Below, in pieces: positions 42,183 through 52,164 of a DNA stretch of 64,000 nt. Made by a program: the position numbers and the translations under genes. The notes below the pieces were generated by a model that worked only from the letters and a program-made list of their open reading frames with translations, was not told the DNA's origin and did no database searches. This DNA is from Granulicella sp. S190. GTDB lineage: Bacteria; Acidobacteriota; Terriglobia; Terriglobales; Acidobacteriaceae. The stretch is taken from contig NZ_LMUD01000014.1 of the NCBI RefSeq assembly GCF_009766095.1, forward strand, positions 168,904-232,903, written 5' to 3'. Position 1 is the stretch's first letter, and each line of letters opens with the position of its first letter.

Positions 42183-44348
42183 ATGACTGCTACGAAGCGA
42201 ACTGCCGGAAGATCTGCCAACACCAGAAAGACATCTGCAAAGGTTGTCGAAAATCTCTTCTTCAGCCGCGACGAATCCTGGATGCGGTTCAACCAGCGCG
42301 TTCTGGAAGAAGCGCAGGATGAGACCAACCCTCTGCTGGAAAGAGTGAAGTTTCTTGCGATCACCGCGAGCAATCTGGACGAGTTCGTCGAGATCAGGGT
42401 CGCCGGCTTCCTGCAGCGGATCGAAGATGGTTACAATCTCGCGCAACCGCCCGACGAGGGCGGACTCACTCCTCAGGAGCGGCTCGATGGATTGATGGAA
42501 CGAATTCATCAGTTCGTCGCAGCTCAATATCAATGCTGGAACGACCAGCTCTTACCGGCCATGCAGGCTGAGAAGATTCGCGTCCTCCGCTGGAGCCAGC
42601 TTAGCGATACAGCGCGGAAGCAGGCCCTCAGCTTCTACGACAACGAAGTCGATCCTCTGCTGACCCCTGTCACCATCGATCCTTCCCACCCTTTTCCGCG
42701 TGTCCTGAACAAGGCCCTCTGCATCGGCTTGCTCTTGCGCCATAAGCGGCGCGGTCTGAAAGCGCCGACCGCCTTAGGAGTGGTCACCGTGCCGCGCGCC
42801 CTGCCAAGGCTGGTTCCCCTTCCAGGCGCCGGTGGCAACTACGACTTCATTCTCCTTCACGAGCTGGTCGAGTCGCAGGTCGAGCGAATGTTTCGAGGCT
42901 ACGAGGTGCTGTCCCGCTCGGCATTTCGTGTTACCCGCAACAGTAACCTCTACATGCAGGAGGAAGAGTCGCGCTCCGTTCTCGAAAGTGTGCGCGCTGA
43001 GTTACATAATCGGCGCAAAGGCGACGCAGTCCGCATGGAGATTGAAAGTTCAGCCACGGAAGAGATCATCGAGCGGCTGCGAATCAACTTTGAGCTGGAC
43101 CCCGAGCAGGTCTTTCGCACCGATGGCCCCGTAAATCTCTCGCGGCTCATGAACCTCTACTCCGAGGTAAAACGCCCGCTCCTGAAGTACCCCGCGTTTG
43201 TCGCGAAAGAGTTCAAACTAAGTACCAAATCCATCGATATCTTCGACGAGCTGCGGAAGCACGATGTCATGCTGCATCATCCCTTCGACTCGTACAAGAC
43301 CGTAGAAGAGTTTATCGAGGCTGGAGCGCAGGACCCCAACGTCATCTCCATGAAGCAGACGCTCTATCGGACAAGCAAGGACTCTCCCATCTTCAAAGCT
43401 CTTACCGAGGCTGGTCAGAGCAAAGAGGTGACGGTAGTCGTTGAGCTGATGGCGCGCTTCGATGAGGACTCGAACATCCGCTGGGCCAGAGAGCTGGAAG
43501 ACGCAGGCGTCGGAGTCTTTCATGGCATCTTCGGTCTGAAGACGCATTGCAAACTGTCTCTGTTAATTCGTCGCGATCCAGATGGCGTCGTTCGGCGCTA
43601 CGCTCATCTGGGCACCGGAAACTACAACCCGGTCACCGCCCGCTTCTACACCGACATCAGCCTGCTTACCTCAAAGCCGGAGCTGACCGGCGAGGTGCAG
43701 AAGGTCTTCAACTACCTGACTGCGGAGACCGAATCAGACTCCTACAAGCCGCTGCTGGTCGCACCGCTCACCCTCGCCGACGGCCTCGTCTCTCTCATCG
43801 AAAGAGAAGCAGCTCATGCGAAGGCTGGCCGTCCTGCTTGCATCATCGCAAAGATGAACGGCCTCCTCGACCGCAGAACAGTAGAAGCTCTCTACGCAGC
43901 ATCAAAAGCCGGCGTAGAGATAGACCTCATCATTCGCGGAATGTGCTCTCTGCGTCCAGGAGTCAAAGGCCTTAGCGAGCGCATTCGAGTGCGGAGCATC
44001 GTCGGACGATTTCTCGAGCACAGCCGCATCTTCAGCTTCGAGAACGGAGGCAAGGAGGAGGTCTTCTGCGGAAGCGCAGACTGGATGCCGCGAAATCTCA
44101 TGGAGCGATGTGAGGTCGTGTTCCCTATAACGCAGCCAGAGCTTCATAAACGTCTTCGCGAAGAGATTCTCGCTGCTTATCTCGCGGACAACACCAAGGC
44201 CCGTCTGCTACAACCCGATGGCGACTACGTGCGGGCGCCAAAGACAGGGACTCCCTTCAGCTCGCAGAACTACCTCATGCGAGTGGCGGAGGGAGCAGAC
44301 GACAAGCTTCCCGATGCCGCCAAGATTGAGAAGACGGCGGCTCACTGA
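42183..44348 (+). CDS. ppk1: Polyphosphate kinase 1
   Basis: 721 residues, full PPK1 length. N-terminal domain starts FFSRDESWMRFNQRVLEEAQDETNPLLERVKFLAITASNLDEF. The catalytic domain has YRTSKDSPI, the phosphorylated His in VVRRYAHLGTGNYNPVTARFYTD, the second conserved His in LEHSRIFSFENGG, and GSADWMPRNLMERCEVVFP. It makes polyphosphate reversibly from ATP and supports stress survival. Divergent from the ECF sigma gene with about 160 bases between starts; shared regulation is possible but not shown. Confidence 0.95.
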   Translation: MTATKRTAGRSANTRKTSAKVVENLFFSRDESWMRFNQRVLEEAQDETNPLLERVKFLAITASNLDEFVEIRVAGFLQRIEDGYNLAQPPDEGGLTPQERLDGLMERIHQFVAAQYQCWNDQLLPAMQAEKIRVLRWSQLSDTARKQALSFYDNEVDPLLTPVTIDPSHPFPRVLNKALCIGLLLRHKRRGLKAPTALGVVTVPRALPRLVPLPGAGGNYDFILLHELVESQVERMFRGYEVLSRSAFRVTRNSNLYMQEEESRSVLESVRAELHNRRKGDAVRMEIESSATEEIIERLRINFELDPEQVFRTDGPVNLSRLMNLYSEVKRPLLKYPAFVAKEFKLSTKSIDIFDELRKHDVMLHHPFDSYKTVEEFIEAGAQDPNVISMKQTLYRTSKDSPIFKALTEAGQSKEVTVVVELMARFDEDSNIRWARELEDAGVGVFHGIFGLKTHCKLSLLIRRDPDGVVRRYAHLGTGNYNPVTARFYTDISLLTSKPELTGEVQKVFNYLTAETESDSYKPLLVAPLTLADGLVSLIEREAAHAKAGRPACIIAKMNGLLDRRTVEALYAASKAGVEIDLIIRGMCSLRPGVKGLSERIRVRSIVGRFLEHSRIFSFENGGKEEVFCGSADWMPRNLMERCEVVFPITQPELHKRLREEILAAYLADNTKARLLQPDGDYVRAPKTGTPFSSQNYLMRVAEGADDKLPDAAKIEKTAAH

Positions 44349-44374
44349 CGCAACTTCAATAACCCGACACGGAG

Positions 44375-47300
44375 CTACTGAATCGTAAAATTAATCGTAG
44401 TGGTTTGGATCGTCGATCCGCCGCTCGCTTTCACTGTCACCGCATAACTACCGGGCATGAGAGTACTCGCACCATTAGGATCGACCGCGCCTCTACCGCA
44501 TCCGTTCAAGCCCCCTAGCGCCGCGAATGCAAGAAGCACCAGAAACACCTTCCAGTAACGAATCCCGAGCCTTGGCAGGAAGACGATCCCCAGCCCCGCA
44601 CAAGCCACGCTCAGGATTGGCATAAAGCCACGAGGGTTCGGATTAACCTCTCGGCTCGCCAGTTCAGTCGACGAGATGCTGAGAACAGTCATCGCAGAAC
44701 TCGAACCAGCGAGCGCAACCGAAGCTGGAGCGAAGAGGCAGCTCACTCCCGACGGCAGGCCGCCGCTGCAGGCGAACGCGACCGTCGAGTGAAACCCATC
44801 CACAGGCGTAACAGTTAGCGTCACTGCCCCGGAACTGCTCTTATCTTGGGTCATCGTGGCCGAAGTGGCAGAGGGCGACAAGGTAAAACTTCCCACCGGA
44901 TCAACCACAGAGAGCATAGCCGGAGACGAGACGCTCGCTAAATGGCTCGTATCGCCAGAGTAGCTGACCTGTACGACATGCCCCCCTGGCTGGAGTGTAT
45001 TCGTTAGAACGGAAAGGGTGATCGTAGCGCTGGTCAGCGGGGTGGGCTGTCCGTAAGCAACTCCATCGAGCACCAGCCGGACCGTTCCATTGGGAGTCGG
45101 AGACGCTGGCGAAATGGTAGTGCTGACGGCTACAGAAGCACCCTGCTCGACACTGGATGCCCCGAGTGCAATTGCAACCGTACTCGGCACAGTTTTCTCC
45201 CCAAGAGTAAGAGAAGTTGCTGACGATACCGACGCCTGGTAGTTCCCGTCGCCGGAATAAAGTGCAGTGATGAGATGTGCCCCCGGAGAGACCGTAAAGT
45301 TGTTGCTATACACAATCACTGACCCCGCGGAGAGTGCCAGGGGTTTGGTCACTGCTTGGCCGTCGCTGAGAAATACGATCGTACCGGAAGGCACCGGGTT
45401 GTTAGGCAAGACCTCTGCGAAGAAACTAAACAAATCTCCCATCGCCGCACTTGCATTCGAGAGCCGAAGCGTCGTAGCGCTCACACCAAGAGTCGAACTG
45501 CTGACGAGTACGCTGACAGGCGCGGAGGCCGAAGATTGATCGTTCCCATCGCCCGAGTAGCTGGCCGTAATGGTATTGCTGCCGATCGAAAGTTCATTGG
45601 CAGGAAAGGTAAAGCTGACCGTACCGTAATCGTTCGCAGAGGTAGGGAAAGTATTCTGTGTAACCGCTACGCTGCCAAGCACAACCGAACCCGTATTAAA
45701 AGTCACCGTGCCTCCGGGAGCTGCGATGCCGAAGCCCTCTAGTCCACTCTTTGCGAAACCCAACGCATTGATCTGGACATTAAGTGTCACCGTCGCGCCT
45801 GCGGACACACTGCTTACGCTCGATTGCAGCATGCTGCTCGTCTGCGCTTTGGTGATGGTCACTGTGAACGGAGCCGACTGACTCGCATTGAAGCTCGCAT
45901 CGCCCGAATAGGATGCAGTCAATACGTGTACGCCCGGGCTCGGTGAACGCGTCTGATCCTCCGTATTCGCGGCAGAGTTAAGCCGAAATGGACCTCCGTC
46001 GAAGGGTATGCCTGCGTCCGTAAGAGTGATATTGCCCGTAGCCAACCCCTCTTGGGACACGCCCACAACATCGGCGCGAAGAAGAAAGAAGCCTCCATAC
46101 GGCAGCGTCGAACCAGAGGGGACTGCCGTGACCGCCGCACTGGTTGGGTCGTAGAGAAGAGCACGCAGCCCTGTCGTGCTCGCCTCCGGGCTTACCGTTA
46201 GCGTCACTGCATTCGAATCACTCGACGCATAGACTCCATCCCCGCCATAATGCGCCTGCACGGAATAAGTGCCTCCTGGAAAACTACCAAGCGATGCGCC
46301 GTAGCTGCCGTTCTGCAAACTTCCACCTTGCAGAGAACCATTGGAAGTCAAGGCATTGATCGAGACACCGCCGGTCGGCGTCCCTGTGGTCGAGGTCACA
46401 TTAACCTTGGCCGATACGGGGCTTCCGTGAGAAAACGTTGTGGGCGAGAGCGAAAGAGTCGTCGAACTCGCCGCAAAGGTAGCACTCGTCCAATCGTTGA
46501 CAAGGTTCGCGGCATTGACGCTGCCCAGGCCCGTAGCCAGATCGTAGCCCGCCCCGCTGGGATAGCCGGAGAGCACGCCATAGTGGTCGGAAGAGTTGGA
46601 CACCGTACAGTTAGGACTGCCTTTCAGGCAGGGCATCGCGATCGTGCCGGTAGTCATGTCGTTGAAGACGCGGCCAGCCGCTGGCGCTCCCGAGATGGAG
46701 TTACAACTTGTGCCGGCCCTGTGCTGCTGGGCGGCAAGATTGTAGAGAACGTAGTTGGCGTTCCCTTGGCGATCACCCGTCTTCTGGTTCACCAGCGAAA
46801 GAATACCCGCGAACGCTGGCGCAGCTACCGAAGTGCCACCGTAGCCGCCGAAGTCGTAGCTCGGGGCACCCAAGCTGCAGGGCTGTCCATCCTTGTTCAA
46901 ACTCTGCTGGCATACAACATAGAACGCTCCAAAAAAAACCGCGCCCGCAAAGAGAGAGACATCGGGAGTATCTCGAACACCATCTGAAGGCACCCCGGCG
47001 CCGGTCTGCCACGAAGGCTTGCTGTAGCCAGCCTTGCAGCTCGAAGGAGAAATCCCGTTGGACTGGGTGCACGCGCTTGCGCCTCCTCCGCCTCCATCCA
47101 CGGAGACGAGGCCTCCCGTAAAAGCTACGCTACTGTTACAAATCTGTTCGGCTGTCTGTCCCGCGTTGGCATAGGAGGCGGCGAAGACCGAATTCGTGCA
47201 ACTCTCATTCCACGGAGTCTCCGGAATATAACCGTTCGCAGAGGCCTGCGTCGTGGAGTCGTTGATGCTGTTCCAAAACGCAGCGCCGCCCTGGGGCATG

Positions 47301-48661
47301 TAGAAGTCGGTCCCACCGACGGAGATGTTGTATGGCGTGCTGCCGAGCCCGTTGACACCGAGACCGCCGCTCGCTCCCACATCCCCTGCCGCATCGCAGC
47401 CCGCCGCGCCGGAGTCGCCGCTGGCGATCAAAACCGAGATACCCTGTGCCGCCGCCTGCTGCCACAGTGTCTTGTAAAAAGCATTGCCAGAGGTACCAAG
47501 GAAGAGCTCGCACTGTCCGTAGCTGTAGCTCATCACTGGCGCGAGATTGTTATCGACGATGTAAAGCGCCGAGAGGTCCGTGCCCTGCATCACCTCGGTC
47601 CCCTCAGAAACTACATAGTCGATCGTCGCCCCCTTTGCGACCGCAGCCGACCACTGCGTATCGATATCCGCCTCTCCTTCATCCGTCGTAACCCCTGGGT
47701 TCGGGCCGTTGTAGAAGATGTTCAGATACTCGGTGCCTGTAGGAGTCGCCGTGTTGCCCAGCGGAAGACCAAACAATCTACGAAAGTTAACGAAGTCCGC
47801 AGGATTGATGTCCGTCTGGCCGACGATCGCAATCGTCTGGCCGGTGCCGTCGATAGGTGTGCTCGCCTTCCATAGCGGAAGTATGTTGTAGATCGTGGCA
47901 AAGTCGTAAGGCGTCACGCCGTACATTGTTTGGCCCGCGATCGAAACGGTAAAGGCTGGTTGAACCTTGCTCGCGTCCTGATCCGGAAGACGAGTCGTAA
48001 GCTTCGTCGCAGCATCGTGGCGAAAGCTGCCAACACGATAACCCGCAGGCTTACGAGGAAAGTTATTCAGCGACGCGATACCCATGATGACCGGCGCGAG
48101 TGCAGTCGGAATCTGCGGATCAGATGCATTCGCGAAGCGCTGGACCCCTTGAATCGAGTACCGATGCATGCTGGTATGAAACGCAGACCGCACCATACCT
48201 GCGGTGCCGCTGAACTCAATCAACGTACGGCCTGCATTGATTTGAACGTTGCTGAAGCCGTGCCCGCCAAGCCACGTGGTCAACGAAGACAGATCGCGAT
48301 CAGAGATACCAAACGCAGCGCCAAAGCTCTCCGGAGTGAGCCATCGGTGATATTCAGAAGAACTCTTATCCTGCTGCTGATCGATGAGCCGCTGCAGCTC
48401 CTCTTCCTGCTCTGGCGCATGCTGCAGAACCAGCACCATGCGCCGCAGAGGCGCGTCATCTAAAAGCGCACCCTGGTCGAACTCGGCGCGTGCCAGTGGA
48501 TGCGTATTTCCAGGGAGTCGAGTGAGATGGCTGTCATCGACAGCCTGCACGATGCGGGATCGTGCTGCAGGAAGGCGTGTCTGAGCGATGCTGGCAAGCG
48601 AAGTGACAAACAGCGTGACGATAGTCAGGACGTGCAGTAGAGATCTGGGGATCCAAGGCAT
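44375..48661 (-). CDS. S53 pro-kumamolisin protease with Ig-like repeat tail
   Basis: About 1428 residues from ATG 48661 (AGGAA 8 bases upstream; signal peptide MPWIPRSLLHVLTIVTLFVTSLA). A TTG 17 codons further 5' also opens the frame. Pro-domain, then the sedolisin catalytic set: Glu330 and Asp334 in EGEADIDTQW, Asp416 in SGDSGAAGCD, Ser611 in GGYGGTSVAAP. From about residue 730 there are several Ig-like domains of roughly 90-100 residues (SYSGDGNYQAS-type repeats). It ends with two hydrophobic segments, a GCG and a short beta domain. An acid-active secreted endopeptidase. Confidence 0.9.
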   Translation of the reverse strand: MPWIPRSLLHVLTIVTLFVTSLASIAQTRLPAARSRIVQAVDDSHLTRLPGNTHPLARAEFDQGALLDDAPLRRMVLVLQHAPEQEEELQRLIDQQQDKSSSEYHRWLTPESFGAAFGISDRDLSSLTTWLGGHGFSNVQINAGRTLIEFSGTAGMVRSAFHTSMHRYSIQGVQRFANASDPQIPTALAPVIMGIASLNNFPRKPAGYRVGSFRHDAATKLTTRLPDQDASKVQPAFTVSIAGQTMYGVTPYDFATIYNILPLWKASTPIDGTGQTIAIVGQTDINPADFVNFRRLFGLPLGNTATPTGTEYLNIFYNGPNPGVTTDEGEADIDTQWSAAVAKGATIDYVVSEGTEVMQGTDLSALYIVDNNLAPVMSYSYGQCELFLGTSGNAFYKTLWQQAAAQGISVLIASGDSGAAGCDAAGDVGASGGLGVNGLGSTPYNISVGGTDFYMPQGGAAFWNSINDSTTQASANGYIPETPWNESCTNSVFAASYANAGQTAEQICNSSVAFTGGLVSVDGGGGGASACTQSNGISPSSCKAGYSKPSWQTGAGVPSDGVRDTPDVSLFAGAVFFGAFYVVCQQSLNKDGQPCSLGAPSYDFGGYGGTSVAAPAFAGILSLVNQKTGDRQGNANYVLYNLAAQQHRAGTSCNSISGAPAAGRVFNDMTTGTIAMPCLKGSPNCTVSNSSDHYGVLSGYPSGAGYDLATGLGSVNAANLVNDWTSATFAASSTTLSLSPTTFSHGSPVSAKVNVTSTTGTPTGGVSINALTSNGSLQGGSLQNGSYGASLGSFPGGTYSVQAHYGGDGVYASSDSNAVTLTVSPEASTTGLRALLYDPTSAAVTAVPSGSTLPYGGFFLLRADVVGVSQEGLATGNITLTDAGIPFDGGPFRLNSAANTEDQTRSPSPGVHVLTASYSGDASFNASQSAPFTVTITKAQTSSMLQSSVSSVSAGATVTLNVQINALGFAKSGLEGFGIAAPGGTVTFNTGSVVLGSVAVTQNTFPTSANDYGTVSFTFPANELSIGSNTITASYSGDGNDQSSASAPVSVLVSSSTLGVSATTLRLSNASAAMGDLFSFFAEVLPNNPVPSGTIVFLSDGQAVTKPLALSAGSVIVYSNNFTVSPGAHLITALYSGDGNYQASVSSATSLTLGEKTVPSTVAIALGASSVEQGASVAVSTTISPASPTPNGTVRLVLDGVAYGQPTPLTSATITLSVLTNTLQPGGHVVQVSYSGDTSHLASVSSPAMLSVVDPVGSFTLSPSATSATMTQDKSSSGAVTLTVTPVDGFHSTVAFACSGGLPSGVSCLFAPASVALAGSSSAMTVLSISSTELASREVNPNPRGFMPILSVACAGLGIVFLPRLGIRYWKVFLVLLAFAALGGLNGCGRGAVDPNGASTLMPGSYAVTVKASGGSTIQTTTINFTIQ

Positions 48662-48811
48662 GAATCGATTCCTGCTGCTTCTATAAAAGTCGATAGCGTT
48701 CTTATGCAGCAAAGTGGATCAGTGCAACAGGCATAATTCTTTCGTGGTGCATGGGGGCAGTCAAGAAGGGTTTCGGGAATCATTGGTAATGGAAGAAGTG
48801 GTTCCCAAAAG

Positions 48812-48841
48812 AAAAAAGGCCGCGTCCAAAGGACGCGGCCT
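48812..48841 (-). terminator. Intrinsic terminator after the second S53 protease
   Basis: GGCCGCGTCC-AAA-GGACGCGGCC, a perfect 10-bp stem, 16 bases downstream of the stop at 48856 on the minus strand, followed there by a run of six T. Confidence 0.92.
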
Positions 48842-48855
48842 ACATCGATTAGATG

Positions 48856-51800
48856 TTACTGACAGGTATTTGGATTGAAGTTCGTGGTGCCATCTAAGCA
48901 AGGTACGGTGTAAGAAATCTGCGCGCTGTGAACGAGAGTTCCACTGATGGCCGTAACAGTAAACGTGTAGATACCCGGGCCGGCATTTGTAGTGCCTGTG
49001 ACTGGAGTAGTACCTCCGCCTGAGCCGCCAGTCGTTGAAGTATTCGATCCGCATCCCGTCACCGTCAGAGCAGAGACGGACAAGATCGCAAGCAACAGAC
49101 CGGCCCACCGGCGCCGTCGTGGCAGCATCATCAAGCACAAACCAGCGAAGCCAACTCCGGATCCAGCGGCATACCACGGCATCTTGCCCGACGAGCCCCG
49201 GCCAAAAGGATTCAGCCCGGGCTTGATGGAATTTGCACTCGTAGTTGGTACTGAAGCTGTAAGAACAAATGAAGTAGTTACGCCGCTCGCAGAAGTAACG
49301 CTGACAGGCGACACGGAGAAGTTAGAGGTCGCAGCCATCTGATCGTTGTTGGTTACCGTCAAGCTGACTGAACCCGTAAACCCATTCGCCGGTGTCACGG
49401 TGAAGGTTACTCCCGTGGCCGTCGCGCCTCGCTTCACCGTCGTCGCAGCGCCGCATGGCGTAGGTGCGAAAGAGAAATCAGGTTTACCCGAAGCGGAGTT
49501 GACGATATCAACCGAGGCTATCGGGCCATTGGGATAGGCAAGAGTATTAATGTTGGGTCCAAGAAGTGTCCCCTTGGATCCAGCGTAGGTCCCGTCGCCG
49601 GAGTAAACCGCGCTGATGCTATGTCCGCCCGAAGACAAAGACGAAGTGACCAGGCTGTAGGTCGCCGTGCCAGAGCTCAACGTGGTTGTACTGCCGGTAA
49701 CGAGAACATTATCGACAAAGAACTGAACTGAACCCGTTGGACTAGGTCCCGAAGCCGCCCCAGTCACAGTCACACTCAGCGCAAGCGTGCCGGAAGAAAC
49801 AGCGCAGACAGAAGCGCTCGTCGTCAACGCTGTCGTGCTGATTGTCGTTCCAACGCCACTACCGCTCACACCAACTGGCGTCACTCCACTCCAACCCGTG
49901 ACCAGTTGATTCACATCGAAGCTGCCCAGGCCGCTCGCCTGGTCATAGCCAGTACCTGCGGTATAGCCGATCGATCCGCCATTCGGACAGTTCGGTGTTC
50001 CCTGGGTGCAGGGAACGGAGTTGTTGCCTGTAATAGTGTCGTGGAAGACGCTGCTGTAAGTCGGACCGTTCAGGAAGCCATAGAGTGTCGGCCCCACATT
50101 GCCCAGTCCGCCAGTTGTCGTAGAAGTCTTCCCCACCTTCTGCTCGACAAGGGCCAGGATTCCTGCGAACGTCGGCGCAACGAAGGAGGTACCGCCAAAC
50201 ACATTCGCCCCCCCGGCGGAGTCGAGAAACCCGTTAGTACAGGGAGTCTCGCCTAGGCCGTCGTTAGAGCTGCATACAAGATAGCCGTCGTGTTCAGCCG
50301 CCGCATTCAAAGCGATATCAGGAACATCTCTGGACGAGTCGTCTGGAACGCCCGGACCAGTCTGCCATGCTGGCTTGGAGAAGAAGGCACTGGCGCCCCC
50401 GCCTCCCGCGCCACCGCCGGTCCCATCGTTATTGCCAAGCCCCGCAGTGGCAGTAGTCTCATTCCAGGGCTGCTCGGGAATATACGAGATAGCAGAACCA
50501 CCGCTTGTTCCGTTGGCGCTATTCCAGTAGGTCGCTGGCGTATTCACATCCCCGCTGAACATCGTTCCGCCGGCAGAGGTAGCGTAAGGAGAGCTGGAGG
50601 GAAAGTCTACGCTGAGCCCCTCTGTCGCAAGCTCTGCCGAGTCGCAGTCGGTCGCACCATCATCCCCCGACGAACTGACCACTGTCTGACCTTGAGCATT
50701 CGCCTCCGCTAGAATCTGGTTGATGCTTGCCAACACCGCTGTCCCCAACTGAGTCTCGCATCCCCCGTAGCTGATCGTGATGATTGGAGCTACCTTATTG
50801 GTGACCGCGTATCCAAGGGCACTGCTGAAGATGTCCGCATCGTAGACATACAAAATAGCAGCTCCAGGAGCAGCGGCTCCGGACCACTCTACATCGAGAT
50901 GCGCCTCATCTACATCCAGGTTCGTTGGCGTCGCGAATCCTGGATCAGTCTGGGCTAACTGCAGCTTCAAATTGATCGCGGGAAGTCCCGCCGCTGTGCG
51001 GAACTGTGTAACATCGCTGTCCGGCAGAGTATTCGCCGGGTTGAAATCGGTCTGCCCGAGCACTGCGATATCTCCGCATACCGTACCGGAGGGCTTCGCC
51101 GCGCACTGGCCAACCCCTGCACCTGTAAGACCTGCAGATGCCGGAGGAAAATCATAGATAGTGTAAAGATCGGACGGGGAGATATAGTGGCTCGTAACGC
51201 CGCCAACAGTCTGCGTATACAGTGGCTTCGAAGGATCAGCCACCGCAACACTTCGCGCCCGCAATCGGGGTTTAGGTCGAAAGTCGTTCAGGCCGGTAAT
51301 CGCGGTGACCACATTCGCAACCGCTGACGGAAGCGTGGGGTCCGTCATATTCGAGATGTGCTGCTCCCCATCGACGGAAAGACTATGAATTGAGGTCCCG
51401 AAGGCCCGCTGTGCCTGCGCCACCGAACCGCTGAAGGTGATGTAGTTCGAGCTCCGCGCCGTGCCGGTAATCGTAAAGCCCTGACTGGTGAGCCACGCCG
51501 ACACCTTCCCAAGGTCTGCACTGCTCAGGCCAAACCGCGCGCCGAACTGCTCCGGTGTCAGCCACTGGTGGTAGTTCGCGGAGGCGGGATTCAATTGGGC
51601 TGTCAGAAGCTGACTAAGGTCGGCCTGTTGCGCCGGCGTCATGCTGAACTGCAGCGACATCGACTCCAGCTTCTTGCCGGCTGGAGCAGCACCAAGATCC
51701 ACGGCACGCTGTGCCCTTCTCATAATCGTGCCTGTCAAAGGCGTACGAGCGCCGGCGACGCTGGCAATCCGGTCTTGAACCACGGCATGGGCGAAAGGGG

Positions 51801-51864
51801 TAAACGAAGCGGCACAAAGGAGAGCGGCTGAGGCAACGAGAAAAGAGAGAAGGCGGCTACGCAT
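48856..51864 (-). CDS. S53 pro-kumamolisin protease with Ig-like tail
   Basis: 1002 residues with a signal peptide (LLSFLVASAALLCAASFTPFAHA). Pro-domain (residues 40-200: FSMTPAQQADLSQLL, YHQWLTPEQFGARFGLS), then catalytic Glu320 and Asp324 (DVDEAHLDVEW), Asp401 (SSGDDGATDC) and Ser560 (FGGTSFVAP). About two Ig-like units follow (GSVQFFVDN, AVYSGDGTYAGS), then the same C-terminal arrangement as the neighbouring protease: LP-Arg cluster, hydrophobic helix, TGCG, PGIYTFTVTAISG. It lies upstream of the 1428-residue paralogue on the same strand, with a strong terminator between. Confidence 0.92.
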   Translation of the reverse strand: MRSRLLSFLVASAALLCAASFTPFAHAVVQDRIASVAGARTPLTGTIMRRAQRAVDLGAAPAGKKLESMSLQFSMTPAQQADLSQLLTAQLNPASANYHQWLTPEQFGARFGLSSADLGKVSAWLTSQGFTITGTARSSNYITFSGSVAQAQRAFGTSIHSLSVDGEQHISNMTDPTLPSAVANVVTAITGLNDFRPKPRLRARSVAVADPSKPLYTQTVGGVTSHYISPSDLYTIYDFPPASAGLTGAGVGQCAAKPSGTVCGDIAVLGQTDFNPANTLPDSDVTQFRTAAGLPAINLKLQLAQTDPGFATPTNLDVDEAHLDVEWSGAAAPGAAILYVYDADIFSSALGYAVTNKVAPIITISYGGCETQLGTAVLASINQILAEANAQGQTVVSSSGDDGATDCDSAELATEGLSVDFPSSSPYATSAGGTMFSGDVNTPATYWNSANGTSGGSAISYIPEQPWNETTATAGLGNNDGTGGGAGGGGASAFFSKPAWQTGPGVPDDSSRDVPDIALNAAAEHDGYLVCSSNDGLGETPCTNGFLDSAGGANVFGGTSFVAPTFAGILALVEQKVGKTSTTTGGLGNVGPTLYGFLNGPTYSSVFHDTITGNNSVPCTQGTPNCPNGGSIGYTAGTGYDQASGLGSFDVNQLVTGWSGVTPVGVSGSGVGTTISTTALTTSASVCAVSSGTLALSVTVTGAASGPSPTGSVQFFVDNVLVTGSTTTLSSGTATYSLVTSSLSSGGHSISAVYSGDGTYAGSKGTLLGPNINTLAYPNGPIASVDIVNSASGKPDFSFAPTPCGAATTVKRGATATGVTFTVTPANGFTGSVSLTVTNNDQMAATSNFSVSPVSVTSASGVTTSFVLTASVPTTSANSIKPGLNPFGRGSSGKMPWYAAGSGVGFAGLCLMMLPRRRRWAGLLLAILSVSALTVTGCGSNTSTTGGSGGGTTPVTGTTNAGPGIYTFTVTAISGTLVHSAQISYTVPCLDGTTNFNPNTCQ

Positions 51865-52102
51865 GGATTCTTCTACCTTACTAATAGGTTACGGGGTGGC
51901 CTGCTGGTCCACACGCTAAAGTCGACTGGCCCGACGAGTTAAGACAAAGACGAGGTACATGCTTAGACAGACGATAAAACGAAATGTTGCGCCTACAGTT
52001 GTAAAAGGATTATTTCATCCATCCCAGCGTGTCATTTCAGGAAAAAGACCGCGCCTCCCCACCCGGACTCCCATAGGCCCTCGCCGCAGCCAGCGAAGCA
52101 GG

Positions 52103-52140
52103 AAAAAAGGACCAGCCCGAATCTCCCTCCGACTGGTTCC
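52103..52140 (-). terminator. Intrinsic terminator of the fatty-acid operon
   Basis: On the minus strand GGAACCAG pairs with CTGGTCC (one bulge) across a purine-rich loop and is followed by six T. It lies 25 bases after the acyl-CoA dehydrogenase stop. The rest of the 51865-52164 gap contains the upstream region of the S53 gene and nothing else I can name. Confidence 0.7.
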
Positions 52141-52164
52141 TTCCTTTCGGTATCATTCGGTTGT

